Below are positions 23,401 to 34,021 of a stretch of DNA of 64,000 nt, piece by piece. The notes under the pieces are model-generated. The model saw only the letters and a program-made list of their open reading frames with translations, searched no databases and was not told where the DNA came from. Within the stretch, counting starts at the first letter, position 1. Every line of letters starts with the position of its first letter. Made by a program: the position numbers and the translations under genes. The stretch spans positions 16,995,501-17,059,500 of the forward strand of contig OZ005605.1 in assembly GCA_963930655.1 (NCBI GenBank). Direction: 5' to 3'. Origin of the DNA: Myrica gale (lineage: Eukaryota; Streptophyta; Magnoliopsida; Fagales; Myricaceae).

Positions 23401-26400
23401 TGCGTACCGAAATTCTCAATGAAACTGTAAGAGGGAAAATAAGACGGAAATTCTCAGAAAAACCATTTAATTCATCTATTACTGTTAGTTTAAGTGTTGT
23501 TGACCAGAACATCGAGTTGATCCAGTAAATATCTGAATATGCATACTATAGAATCATTGCAGTTTGGATCGTTAAATATCTTCCCGATAAATTAATAGGG
23601 TAACTAAATCCAAAATATGCCATTGGAAGTGGTATTCAAATCAAGGAAGTCAAAACCAAAGAATCAGTGCTTTTTACTTTCTCCAAGGACAAAGCCAGTT
23701 TCGTGTTCTGTTGGGACCAAGATCCCACATTTGATTGAGGAATAAACCACTCATCATGGGTAACGGAAATTAGCATCCATCCTTAAGTGTATTTTGTCGA
23801 GGTAAGACCATAAGAATCAATACAGAGCAGAGTATTTAAAAGAAAGAACAGTATTTGCACCTCCAAATCACATAGTCGTTATCTTTGAAGATGCGGAAAA
23901 TATTGATTAAAAAAGGATTTCATCGTCTTGTTAGAACATCAATCTAAAGAACAAGCGTGTTTTAATTTAAAGAATCATCAATCTTAATGAGCAATTATAG
24001 AATATTGCCACCTGCTAAGCTGAAGTGAATTTCAATGGTACAAATCAATAATTGAGTTGCTTACCTTGCCAAGGATGCAAAATCCCAAGAGAAAGGAACA
24101 GCACTTTTGATTTCTTCACGCAACACTAAATTTGACTTTGCTAACTTAACTTCAAATAAGGGGATGACATATCCAACCATTGCAAGGGATTTTGTAGCAG
24201 CTGCATCAACTTGCCAAGAACCAGTGAAATTGAACATCGCATTAAAACTTCCCAGCGGTGTGCGATCTGATACACCTGATTTCTTGTTAAAATATTCTGC
24301 CATCTGAAATTGCAAGTATCATAGGCAATAAGGCATCAATTGAACAGTAGTAGGTTAAAACATAAAAGAGGTAGAATGGTTTGATGCTATCAGAGAATAA
24401 GCCCAAACATCAGCGCAGACATGATTTCATCATACAATACATGCGAATGATGCTCAATATAGCAATAGCACGATACAATCCTCTCTAAATATATATTTAA
24501 AGAATGAATCTCAATCTTCATAAAAAAAATCTAGTGGGAATACAATGATTGGAATCTCTCCAAAGTGAACATGAGAATATTATGCAGCAAAGTTTCATGG
24601 ATTCTTTTGCAAACAGAGATCATTTGACCATAAAAGATGGAATGTATAAGTCGAACAACATAAGCAAATAGAAGAATGCAAACCAGAAAAAAAAATGTGG
24701 AAAAGAAAGGCATTCGGCAACTTTGAGAACTCTCATTAAACAAGGTCATTATGGGAGTGTATAGAGAATATGAGGTAATATTGGCTTGGATCAAGTTTAG
24801 GGAGAGCTTAAAGGACCATAGTGGTTAGGTTCCCATAAGTTGTTCATTTCGTTTTTCTTGTCCTCTCTCCTTTTTGAAAAGATACCATATATGCGTATAT
24901 GTCTGTAAGTTCTTACAAAATAAATTTGAAAGAGGAAAGTGCACAAGTACAAAGGTGGTGTACAAGAGGAGCTCCTACAAGTAATAATATGAAGTTCAAA
25001 AGATTAAAAATCTAAACAAGTAGAGAAATGGGTCCTGCCTAGAGAAGTCACCTAATATTCCAATTACCTCGAGCAAGAGATAATCAAAACCTGAAACAGT
25101 TCCATTCCTTCAAATGTCCTATTGTTTCTTTCTCATTAAATTTGCTAAGATGTTGACCGTTCTAGTACGTGAACAAAGGAGAGACAGTACCCCAACGGCC
25201 TTCTCCACTATATCGTCTAACTTTGGGATGGGAAGCGCACAGCCCACATGCATCATTTGATGAAAACACTCAAGTCCAGTCACGTCATGGAAGTGGCTTG
25301 TCAACCACCAAGCCTAAGACAATTGCAATTTGGACGTAAAGACCAGTTAGTCTTCCATTGAACGTTGCTCCTAATCATGTTTTGAATTTCCTTCACATAG
25401 TCGGAAGAACTCCATGGCTCATTCTCTGGCTAAATAGGCAACCTCCTTGTAATGTTTTGGAATGCTACCGCTGAACTCTATCCCTAGTCTTATCTTATCT
25501 TGTGATGAAGTTTACATACCACCTTGATGTACTAATCCTTTTGCTATGAAGTTCAAGTACTATTTAGAAAGAAATAAAAAAAATGGCAGACAAGCAACAT
25601 AAGGTTATCCAGTTCCAGGTTGTAAAAGGGTTGAGTGAGGTCTGTTAAGTCTTAGATTCCATTTTTGCCAATAAAGAATCACCATTTTCAAAGTATTTCC
25701 AAAAGCCAACAAAAGATTTCTGTTGATTGTCAAAAGATACTTTGGATCAGTTCCTTGGTCGCTCGCCTAAAGCCTGGCCTATATAAGACTAATGGGTTTC
25801 CATACTACGAACTGCAGCAGAAGAACATCATTAGAGCTGTCACTACTTGAGATGAGAAAGCATTTTTCCCTGACAAACATGCCTTCCCAGAATATACCTC
25901 AAGATTTGTTCCCACAATATAGCTAACAAATATTCAAGACCTTGTTGTTGAATGATGATTTTCATGGACATCGATTGTTCTCCCATACTAAAAAGATTTT
26001 TATCTTGTTCATCATTCTCCTGACTATGATACCTGTGCCATCATTTGTCTAGCCCTTTATCTGGGTTCACGTTAGCCAAACCCAATCGAGAAATTACAAT
26101 CCAAGATTGCAAGGAAAATTGTGAGAGAAATTTATAGCTGATCTTTACTCTCTATCCCTGCTGCCACCCGAATCATGAATCTCTCTCTCCCAACAACACA
26201 GACCGGCATTTCTAATGGGAATATTTTTTTTGATAAGCAAGAAAATCTTATTAGAAAAAGTGAAGACAATACAAGGGACTATACCGAAATCACTAGTTCA
26301 AACAAGCGAGAAAGCTAAGAAAATAATCAAAAATCACCAAAGGGGCTATCTAACAACGCATCAGCCAAACATAAAAGAGAAAATAACATGAAACCCTGTA

Positions 26401-29400
26401 ACTTGGCCAAAGACAAAGAACAACTATCAAAACATCGATTGTTCCGCTCCCTCCAAAGGCTCCACCAAATACAAGCGGGTATCAATCTCGACTTAGTGAA
26501 GGGGTTAGTGAACTTCCTCTCCCAACTCCACAGCACATTCATCGCTTTCTCAGGCATCACCCAATGATAGTTAACAATACTGAGAACCTGGTTCCAAAGC
26601 CGGTGCGCCATAGAGCAATGAAGGAGCAAATGGTCAACCGATTCTCCATCACACTGATAAAGAAAACACCAATCAGTGATATATACACTCCCCTTCTCCG
26701 GACATTATCAGTTGTAAAGATCCTCCCACACAAAGAATGAGACCCTCATTGGAAGCCTTGCACACAAAGAATGAGACCCTCATTGGACATTTCGACCTCC
26801 ACACTCCTTTCCAAGGAAAGGACATACTAGTCCTACCTACAAGACTAGAATACATAGAACTCACAGAAAAGACCCCATCCTCAGACTCCTTCCAACACAA
26901 CTTGTCTTCCTCTCCTCTCCTAAACACCATCCCATATAAGAGGGAAAAAAAGTAAAAAAAATCCTCTAACTCCCAATCGTTCGCTGATCTAATGAAATCA
27001 ACACTCCATGCCACAAACCCATTATTCTCCATCAAACACTCCACCACCAAAGCCTCCTTGTGACGGGCCAACGAGAAAACAACCAGAAACATACAAGACA
27101 ACAATCTATCGCCACACCACACATCATGCCAAAATCTGACCCTATCTCCATTACCCACCATAAATCTAATATGGTTACTAAAGACATCCCAATCTTTGCT
27201 AATAAATCTCCACAAACTAACACCATAGGGTCCCCGGCAAGAGGAAGTCCTCCAACCACCCATCGAACACCCATATTTAGCAACAATAACCTCCCGCCAA
27301 AGCCTATCCTTCTCATAAGCAAAATGCCATAGCCACTTAGACAGAAGAGCCTTTTTTTTTTGATAAATAAGAGAAGTTTTATTAAAACGGAGTCAACAAA
27401 CTTGTTGACTCCAAACCACGGGCCTACAAACTTTCCCAGAAAACAAACCCACAAGACCCACCCATATAAACTTTCCACAATAGCCCACAAGACCCACCCA
27501 CAAGACCCACGAGCCTACAAACTTTCCCAATAGCCCTATACTGAAGAAACCAAACCACGGGCCTACAAACTTTCCCAGAAAACAATAACCCACAAGACCC
27601 ACCCACAAGACCCTACGAGACCCCTAACAATCCAGTCCAAAGGTCACAGTCTTCCTAGCGGTCGAAGAAGGCCCTTCATAATTAACCGAAGATTTCAAGC
27701 CCTTCAACTCCCTAATCATCCTCCCCCCTGATTTTCTCGATGTTTTCGACCGTATCGGCGCCCGATCGCGCTCCAATGCAGCAAATAGCTCCCTCATCTT
27801 TTCCTCTTGACCTCCACAAGACAACCCAACCATCTCACCCACAGAGGAAACCATGTCCAAGACCCACGCCGAAGATTCTCCCCCCAAAGCTTTATGCTGC
27901 AAATTAACCGCCAAAGGTACGATCGAGGTGAAACTACCATCCTCCATCTCTGAAGCCTCAGGAACACTATCGTCAACACAAACGACAGCCCCTTGAATGA
28001 TCCCAGAGCACTCACCGAGCTTCTCCATGTCCCCGGGCTCCACAACCTCCATTTCTAAAACAGTCTCACCAGACCCGGTCTTAGACATCCCCCTGACACT
28101 CGCCTCCACCTCCAGACCACCTGAGGGAACCCCAGAAGCAATCACCATCACTGGCCTCACCAAGTTGTCGGAGCTCCCAGCACCACTAACCTGAAATTGA
28201 CTCCCCTCCATCAGTACACCACACGGGATCTTCCCACCCTCTTGATCGGCCCGATCTGTGTCGAGAAAGCCGAGATTCGACATCCCCAGCACGCCAGAAG
28301 AGGAACGGGAAAAAACAGCCTTGGCCTCGGTCGACTGTTCCGGCGCCGGCAAGTCATCGGAACCCTTCCCGGCCACCACAGACGCCGTCGACGAGGGCCC
28401 TCCGACCACCGGCGAAGGGATCCGGTCAGCACCCGAGCCCATCTCCAGCGGATCGGAGATGGCGCAGATGTCGGGCTCGGTAGGAAGACATGGGTCCTTG
28501 CCCGGATCCGCAAGCCCACCCGGCCCAAAACCAGGCCCACCCTTCCCAGCCTGCCCCACACCCAGCTCGGTCCTCTGAATCCCAGCCTGCCCCACCCCCT
28601 TCCCAGCCTGCCCCATACAGCCCACCCCGCTCTCCACACCAGCATCGCACGCCAGCTGGGCCGAAGCCAACCCCCCAGCTGAATTACCCAACTGGCCCTG
28701 CCCCAACTGGGCCGAAGCCAGCACCCCAGCTGAAACACCCAACTGGCCCAAACCGAGAAGACCACACGCCTTACATCTCGACCCCTGCCTTGGTTCCGTC
28801 AGTTGCTCCTCAACGAGTTTAGTTAGGTTGTCCAGCTCATCCCTCAAGCGCAATAATTGCGCCCATACCTCCCCATCCAACCCAGCCGACTTCGCAGACC
28901 CCCCAACGGCAATATTTCGAATCATGTGCCTTGGCAGGTGATTTGAAATTGCGCCCTTTCCAGGCTCTCGAAACTCCCCCTCACCCTCCTCCTGCGTCTC
29001 CGGCGAGTACCCCTTCACCATCTGGGCATATGAAATGCCATTCCGACCCTCTGCAACTGCATTCTCCACGCTAGACCGACGTAACTCAGCAATGGCAGAA
29101 CTCACCTCCTCACATGTCTGAGCGAAAGCCTGCCATCCAAGGCCCGACCTTCCCTCTGGGATCCTTACTACTCCCCTCCTTTGTCGGTCCCCAAATTCCA
29201 CCAAAACTATGAAACTACCATGCTCATTCGAGCATTTCTGGGCAAGAAACGCTCTCGAGGATTCTTTGAACTTCAACGGAATATCTGCGTCGACGTTTCC
29301 CTCCGCCAGCTTGCCAAATAGTTTGGCAAGCCAGACCACCCCATGTCTGCCGATGCGAACGAAGCTCCGCGATTTACGACTCAACTCTGATAACGTAACA

Positions 29401-32400
29401 AGACCCAAACTACTAACCGAGAAATGAAATTTCTTCGCCTCTATCACCAAACTACGAACATAAGCCATCTTAAACCACTAACACAGGACAACCACAACTG
29501 AATGAAACTACGGGGAAGGGAACGAAGGGGAGAGAGAACGGAGAAAAAGCCATAAAAAAAAAAGGGACAACTCTTTAGTGTAGCTCCTGCTCCAGCAGAA
29601 ACATTATCAAGCTGCAGCAAGGGTCAAAGAGTTACAGTAGACAGAAGAGCCTTATTAAAATGAACAATACTATGGAGCCCCAATCCCCCATTCTGAAAAG
29701 GAGAGAGCACACCAAGTCCCAATTCACAAGATAAAACTAATGCACATTACCATCAGAACCCCAAAGAAAGTCTCTCTGAATCTTCTCCATCCTAGTTGCC
29801 ACCGCAACCCGGAATAGGAAATAAAGAAAGGAAATATGCGGGAAGGCAAGATAGAGTAGATTTGATGAGAGTAAGTCTACCCCTTTAGACAAATACAATC
29901 GCTTCCAACCCGCCAACCTCCTATCCATCCGTTCAAGAATCTCATCTCAAATATGCACACATTTGAAACTAGCGCCCAAAGAAAGACCGAGATACTTCAT
30001 AGGCAACGAGGACACACTACATCCCAAGATACCAGCAAGCTCCTGAGTGTTATGAACATTACCAATGGGAATAACCTCTGACTTAGACAAATTAATTCTA
30101 AGACCAAAGACAGCCTCAAAGCACAAAAGAAGACATCTAAGACTCTGAAAATGACTCACCTCTGCCCCGCACAACACCAAACTATCATCCGCAAAAAGTA
30201 AATGAGAGATACTCACACCCTCCTCGGAGCCCCCACCCACCTCGAAGCCCACCAAACCACCATGCTCCACCACTCTCCCCAACATGCGACTAAAGGCTTC
30301 CATGACAATGACAAACAAGAGGGGGAGAGGGAATCCCCTTGCCACAACCCGCGGGAACTACTAAAAAAACCTTCCTGGCAGCCATTGGCAATCACCGAGA
30401 ACTTCACTGAAGACACACAAAACAAGATCTACCTGCATCATTTTTTCTCTAAATCCACACCTACGTAACATGTATAAAAGAAACTTCCAGTTAACGTGAT
30501 CATAGGCCTTCTAAATATCTAACTTACACAACATTCCAGGCACTCCCGACCTCAACCTGGAATCGATGCACTCGTTGGCAATAAGAACCGAATCCAGAAT
30601 CTGCCTACCTTTGACGAAAGCATTTTGCGAAGGCGAAATCATCTTCCCCATAAGAGGATTCAACCTGTTGGCCAACAACTTGGCCAAAATCTTATACACC
30701 CCCCCTCACCACAAGACTAATAGGGCAAAAATCCTTAAGCTCAACTACCCGGGGCTTTTGGGAATTAGGACAATAAAAGAGGAATTAAAACTCCGCACAA
30801 ACTTCTCATCCCTAGCAAACTCATTAAACATCGACAAAACATCATCCTTAATAATCTCCCAACAAGCTTGAAAGAAAGCAAGGGAGAACCCATCTGAGCT
30901 CGAATCTTTGTCACCATTGAGACTAAGCACCACCCCGGTCACCTCCTCCATATCAAAAGGTCTTTCAATCCACACCGCCTCCTCCTCCGAAATGCAATCA
31001 AACTCTAGCTCATCCAAAGAGGGACGCCGCTCGAACGGTTCCGAGTATAAGGAAGAATAATACTCCACAATCTTCTCAGAAATTCCCGAAGGATCCTCCA
31101 CCAATTCCCCCTCCACCACCAAGCTAGAAATCGAGTTAGCTTTCCTATTAGAATTAGCAACATTGTGAAAAAAAAATTGTGCATCGGTCTCCCTCCTTGA
31201 GCCACAGGGCTCTAGATTTCTGCCTCCAGCTAACTTCCTCCAAATCAAACATATTGTTTATCTCCCTAGAAATTTCCACCTTCCTATCCAATCCTGCTGC
31301 ATCAAGGCTACCCTCCTCATCTAAACCATCAAAGGACGCAAGCTCATTCAAAAGAGCCGATTTCCGAATGTTCAAATCCCCAAACTGACTATAGTTACAT
31401 TTTGTCCCACATCAATAATAAAGACTAGAGATCCATTACAAAACAAGATAGCTCAGTCATCTCTGAATATCAAACCCTAATAATTTCCCTTCCAATTTGA
31501 GAGCTTCCAATAAAATTGAACCATAATTTTCAGCACATTTAGTTGTACATAAATCTAGAACTCAAACATTTAATTTCAGAAGATTTCTCCCTTATTCAGA
31601 ACATAATGCTATAGTTTCTATACACATAATTCTAACCCTTTTCCAAATCAATTTTAGACACCACTGGTTCCCACCGGCTTCCTATCATTTTCCTCAACTC
31701 CACAAGCCATGAGTACATCACCGGAACTTTTACATGTCAACTTTTGAACCACACCCTCTGCTTGTTGGAAAGTGCTTTAAACGTGTGAGGAATTGTCTGG
31801 CTCTATGAATTTAAGCTAACAACATCTCTTATCCACCAGGATATATTGTAAAGTATACGACATAGAGGGAAAGCCATATGGACATTTAGTACTCTGTCTT
31901 CATTGTTGTGGAGATAGAGCCATAGGCTCCATGCAAGTCTTTTTTTTTTTGTAATGATATCTCCCAATAGTTAGATGACCTTTCAATGCAATTAAAATAA
32001 AAATTGCATCCCAAGAGCTTCTTTGTTCATCCAGGACCAAAATTTTATTTCCAAGTGTTAACAGACTAAAATGTGGTCCTATTTAACCACCAAAATATCA
32101 CATCAGACTGCTAGAAGAGCAGCGAAGTAGTGGCTTTCCACAGAGACATCCAAAAAATTTGTGGTGGCATTTACAAAACATTTCATGACATACGTAGACA
32201 TAGTGCATAAATCATATAGTTATTATGACAACAAATTAAGAAAAGAAGCACATTAAAAGGCATAAGCAAAGCAATCTTCAATTTTCCTATAACTTCCTAT
32301 TGTAGACAAGAAGAATCCACCCAAGGTCTTAGAATGCAAAGCACCAATTGAAAGAAGACGACATCCTAAACCAACTCTTAATGATGATCAATCTGAAACA

Positions 32401-33118
32401 CATTCACATGAATGGATACAAAAGGTCCAAACATAGGCAAATCCCAACAAGCCCAGTCACGTTAACAGACGAGTTGAATCATCCCCGACTATAACCCCTT
32501 ACCTAACCAGACTACAACAAGAAAACAACTATCCTAGATATTAGTTAGATACCCAATCAAAATACAGTACCACGCTCCTTACAAATACCAAGTTGGATAG
32601 AATGAGATGAGATAAAACCAAATCACAAACCTATCAACAACAGAAAAACCGAAAAAGAAAGAAGGCAACGATATGCCAACAAGTCCATTGCTCCATCGGG
32701 ATGCATAACTCAGATACGTCGAGGTAATTAATTCAAGCATTCATCACACCGAGATTAAGAAAGTAAAAACCATAGACCGTATGGATCAAGAAAACACCTC
32801 ATGGAAGCTGCACACAGATTTCTTCTCTATACCACTCTTCCCCATTGAGCAATCAATCTCGAAGGGCACATTTGGCACCAGAAGACCATCAGAGAGCACA
32901 AGATCCCTGGTTTTGTCCTCCTCAAGGTGAACCAACGTCGACCCAGGAGCCCCCTTGCAATAGAGGAGTCTAATATCGGATGTGACATCGAAGCCTCGGC
33001 CCAGAGCTTGGATTGAGTTGCAGATAGTGGTGGACAAAGCATCAGAGCTAAAACTCCTCGTTGTTATCGTTTTGGTTGTTGCCGTTTCTGAGTTTTCCAT
33101 AGCGAAAGGATCTATCAT
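20420..33118 (-). CDS. CAD1: MACPF-domain protein, CAD1-like
   Basis: Six exons, 33118-32798, 24303-24065, 23424-23229, 23003-22820, 22040-21889 and 21052-20420, join exactly in frame to 574 aa with GT-AG borders. The sequence follows Arabidopsis CAD1 (constitutively activated cell death 1): [20 protein letters not shown] in exon 1, [20 protein letters not shown] in exon 2, the MACPF signature [15 protein letters not shown] in exon 3, [13 protein letters not shown] in exon 4, [19 protein letters not shown] in exon 5, and the long C-terminal exon with [19 protein letters not shown] and [12 protein letters not shown]. Family members restrain salicylate-dependent cell death and immunity. ATG 33118 was used; an in-frame ATG at 33100 ([10 protein letters not shown]) is equally possible. 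Intron 1 is about 8.5 kb because of nested LINE insertions. No lesion was seen in the coding exons. Confidence 0.95.
24304..26221 (-). other. CAD1-like intron 1, 3' part; possible old LINE tail
   Basis: This is intronic sequence with no credible gene. A T-rich tract at 24860-24880 is followed by a GTGCACAAGTACAAAGGTG and GTACAAGAGGAGCTCCTACA stretch, which resembles the 3'UTR of plant LINEs read on the minus strand. It may therefore be an older, eroded LINE end. The rest is not recognised. Confidence 0.3.
26327..27263 (-). pseudogene. LINE ORF2 C-terminal part (zf-RVT region)
   Basis: This is the continuation of the LINE ORF2 beyond the nested insertion: [50 protein letters not shown] (zf-RVT type), then [18 protein letters not shown] and [19 protein letters not shown]. 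These are the usual C-terminal blocks of plant LINE proteins. They fall in two frames with a break near 26.65 kb. Confidence 0.87.
27400..27612 (-). repeat. Short interspersed tandem motif array in half-LINE 3' region
   Basis: On the plus strand the motifs GGGCCTACAAACTTTCCCAG and CCCACAAGACCCACCC recur several times between 27408 and 27610, with variants. They form a diverged tandem array just downstream of the ORF1 stop codon and just before the poly(A)-type end. Confidence 0.75.
27624..29468 (-). CDS. ORF1-like protein of the half-LINE (614 aa, intact)
   Basis: A 614-codon frame opens at ATG 29468 and has no interruption. Residues about 10-105 form two similar blocks ([18 protein letters not shown], then [20 protein letters not shown]; and [20 protein letters not shown], then [17 protein letters not shown]). 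Their strand pattern and the closing hydrophobic helix recall PUR-type single-strand nucleic-acid-binding repeats; this is inference by eye. Residues 230-310 are a low-complexity GQLG/GQAGKG repeat region, and the C-terminal third is acidic and poorly conserved-looking. No CCHC knuckle and no RRM were recognised. It probably binds element RNA, as LINE ORF1 proteins do. It lies antisense to nothing functional and in the CAD1 transcription direction. Confidence 0.65.
   Translation of the reverse strand: MAYVRSLVIEAKKFHFSVSSLGLVTLSELSRKSRSFVRIGRHGVVWLAKLFGKLAEGNVDADIPLKFKESSRAFLAQKCSNEHGSFIVLVEFGDRQRRGVVRIPEGRSGLGWQAFAQTCEEVSSAIAELRRSSVENAVAEGRNGISYAQMVKGYSPETQEEGEGEFREPGKGAISNHLPRHMIRNIAVGGSAKSAGLDGEVWAQLLRLRDELDNLTKLVEEQLTEPRQGSRCKACGLLGLGQLGVSAGVLASAQLGQGQLGNSAGGLASAQLACDAGVESGVGCMGQAGKGVGQAGIQRTELGVGQAGKGGPGFGPGGLADPGKDPCLPTEPDICAISDPLEMGSGADRIPSPVVGGPSSTASVVAGKGSDDLPAPEQSTEAKAVFSRSSSGVLGMSNLGFLDTDRADQEGGKIPCGVLMEGSQFQVSGAGSSDNLVRPVMVIASGVPSGGLEVEASVRGMSKTGSGETVLEMEVVEPGDMEKLGECSGIIQGAVVCVDDSVPEASEMEDGSFTSIVPLAVNLQHKALGGESSAWVLDMVSSVGEMVGLSCGGQEEKMRELFAALERDRAPIRSKTSRKSGGRMIRELKGLKSSVNYEGPSSTARKTVTFGLDC
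29737..31375 (-). pseudogene. LINE ORF2 fragment: linker and reverse transcriptase
   Basis: Order on the minus strand: [16 protein letters not shown] (pre-RT motif), [51 protein letters not shown], then [13 protein letters not shown] and [16 protein letters not shown], then [12 protein letters not shown] text, a broken G-L-W-Q-G-D box, and [13 protein letters not shown], the FADD catalytic motif, at about 30.2 kb. It continues with [13 protein letters not shown] and [10 protein letters not shown] +1 frame change near 30.33 kb and stops (for example near 30.51 kb) kill the frame. Confidence 0.88.
31391..32797 (-). other. CAD1-like intron 1, 5' part
   Basis: About 1.4 kb of intron between exon 1 and the LINE truncation point. 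It contains scattered A/T runs and no recognisable gene, TE terminus or RNA gene. Confidence 0.4.
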
Positions 33119-33750
33119 TGGTGGGAAAGAAGAGAAGGTCGTGAATAGGAAATGGTCTGGTTGTTGCGGTGAAACGCGAAATTCATGTTAATGGGAAGGA
33201 GACGATAGTGTTATTGCTTTTTGGGTTTCCTTTAGTTTTGTTGCGGAACTGGAAATGTGTCTGGTGGGGTAACGCCTTGGACTTTTGCTGGTCGATTAGC
33301 TCTACCTCTTCGTTCTAAAGGCAGGCTCTTGACTATCATCGATGGCTAAGAACCCGTTTTTCTCGGTAGAGAGAGAGGATTCCGAGTTGACCAGTCATCC
33401 TTGTCAGATCCCTTCTCCAAAAGCCATACCGATGCCTTCTGAAAAGCAACGTCCCGAGTTTCCTTTATTTTAATTTTTCATGCTCTCTCTAATTTCCAAA
33501 TAATGCATATAAATTCCATTCACATGCAAACAAACAAATTTCATGTTGGTGGGGTTTGAATTCGATTTCCGTATTGGGTTTTTCTCAGTTTTGTTAGTCG
33601 ATTCGGTTCCTCTAGATTTCACAAATTTGGTTTTCCTTTAATGTTTTTTTTTTATGTTGCTTTGATTAACCTCATTTTCTCAACTTTCTTCCAATTGCAT
33701 AAAATAAAAAATTCGCCAGTTTTTAGGTAACAATTTGACCTTTTTTAGTA
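33119..33750 (-). promoter_or_regulatory. CAD1-like upstream region
   Basis: This 630-bp stretch lies between the CAD1-like start codon and the MULE target duplication, so it must hold the promoter and 5'UTR. Nothing specific (TATA, W-box cluster) was fixed with confidence. The MULE insertion at 33751 lies close enough to contribute distal regulatory sequence. Confidence 0.4.
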
Positions 33751-33759
33751 TTAAAAAAA

Positions 33760-34021
33760 GGCTTAAATGCTCCGTACGTCCCTGGGGTATGACCTTTTCC
33801 CAGTTTAGTCCTTAGGGTATGAATTTCCCTTAAAAAATTCCTAGGGTTGGACCCTATTCCCAGAAGGGTCCTGCCGTCAACTTATTGGACGGAATTGCTG
33901 ACGTGGCTAACAGAAGACACGTGTCTGCTGACGTGGCACGTTTAAAAATGAGGAAAAAAATAATTAGAAGCCACGTGTATAAATTGAAGCTGAAATCCCT
34001 AAAATGCCCCAAAATACCCAA
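33760..34021 (+). repeat. Left TIR of the MULE
   Basis: It begins GGCTTAAATGCTCCGTACGT and matches the complement of 40228-40489 with only about three differences. It contains a dense cluster of ACGT-core motifs between about 33896 and 33980 (TGACGTGG twice, GACACGTGTC, CACGTG), which may act as promoter elements for the transposase. Confidence 0.93.

Larger units (their letters stand above)
27338..29653 (-). mobile_element. ORF1-only non-autonomous LINE ('half-LINE') nested in LINE ORF2
   Basis: The insert spans 27354-29637. It is bounded by a perfect 16-bp direct repeat, TAGACAGAAGAGCCTT, at 27338-27353 and 29638-29653, which is a target duplication of LINE length. On the minus strand it begins CTGTAACTCTTTGACCC, has one long open frame, a repetitive 3' region (27.4-27.6 kb) and ends in a poly(A)-type run. 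The tail just before the A run (plus strand TTTTGATAAATAAGAG) resembles that of the outer LINE (TTTTGATAAGCAAGAA). No RT is encoded, so it must have used another LINE's machinery. Confidence 0.85.
26222..31390 (-). mobile_element. 5'-truncated LINE (L1-like) in CAD1-like intron 1
   Basis: The element reads on the minus strand from about 31390 to a poly(A)-type end at about 26225 (plus-strand T run followed by GATAAGCAAGAAAATC). It keeps the region between endonuclease and RT, the RT domain and the C-terminal zinc-binding domain, but has no endonuclease and no ORF1, so it is 5'-truncated as in incomplete target-primed reverse transcription. It is split by a second retroposon at 27354-29637. 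A target duplication for the outer element could not be found. It lies in the same orientation as the host gene. Confidence 0.88.

Noticed and set aside
25119..25304. 61-codon frame in CAD1-like intron 1.
   Set aside because: Somewhat protein-like but matches no CAD1 exon and nothing I can recognise; possibly an old LINE remnant.
28197..28822. Several open frames of 100-185 codons on both strands at 28.2-28.8 kb.
   Set aside because: They are shadows of the GC-rich, repetitive region of the 614-aa half-LINE frame and have no independent signals.
31390..31400. Target-site duplication for the outer LINE.
   Set aside because: No direct repeat shared between the 26.2-kb and 31.39-kb flanks could be found, so none is claimed.
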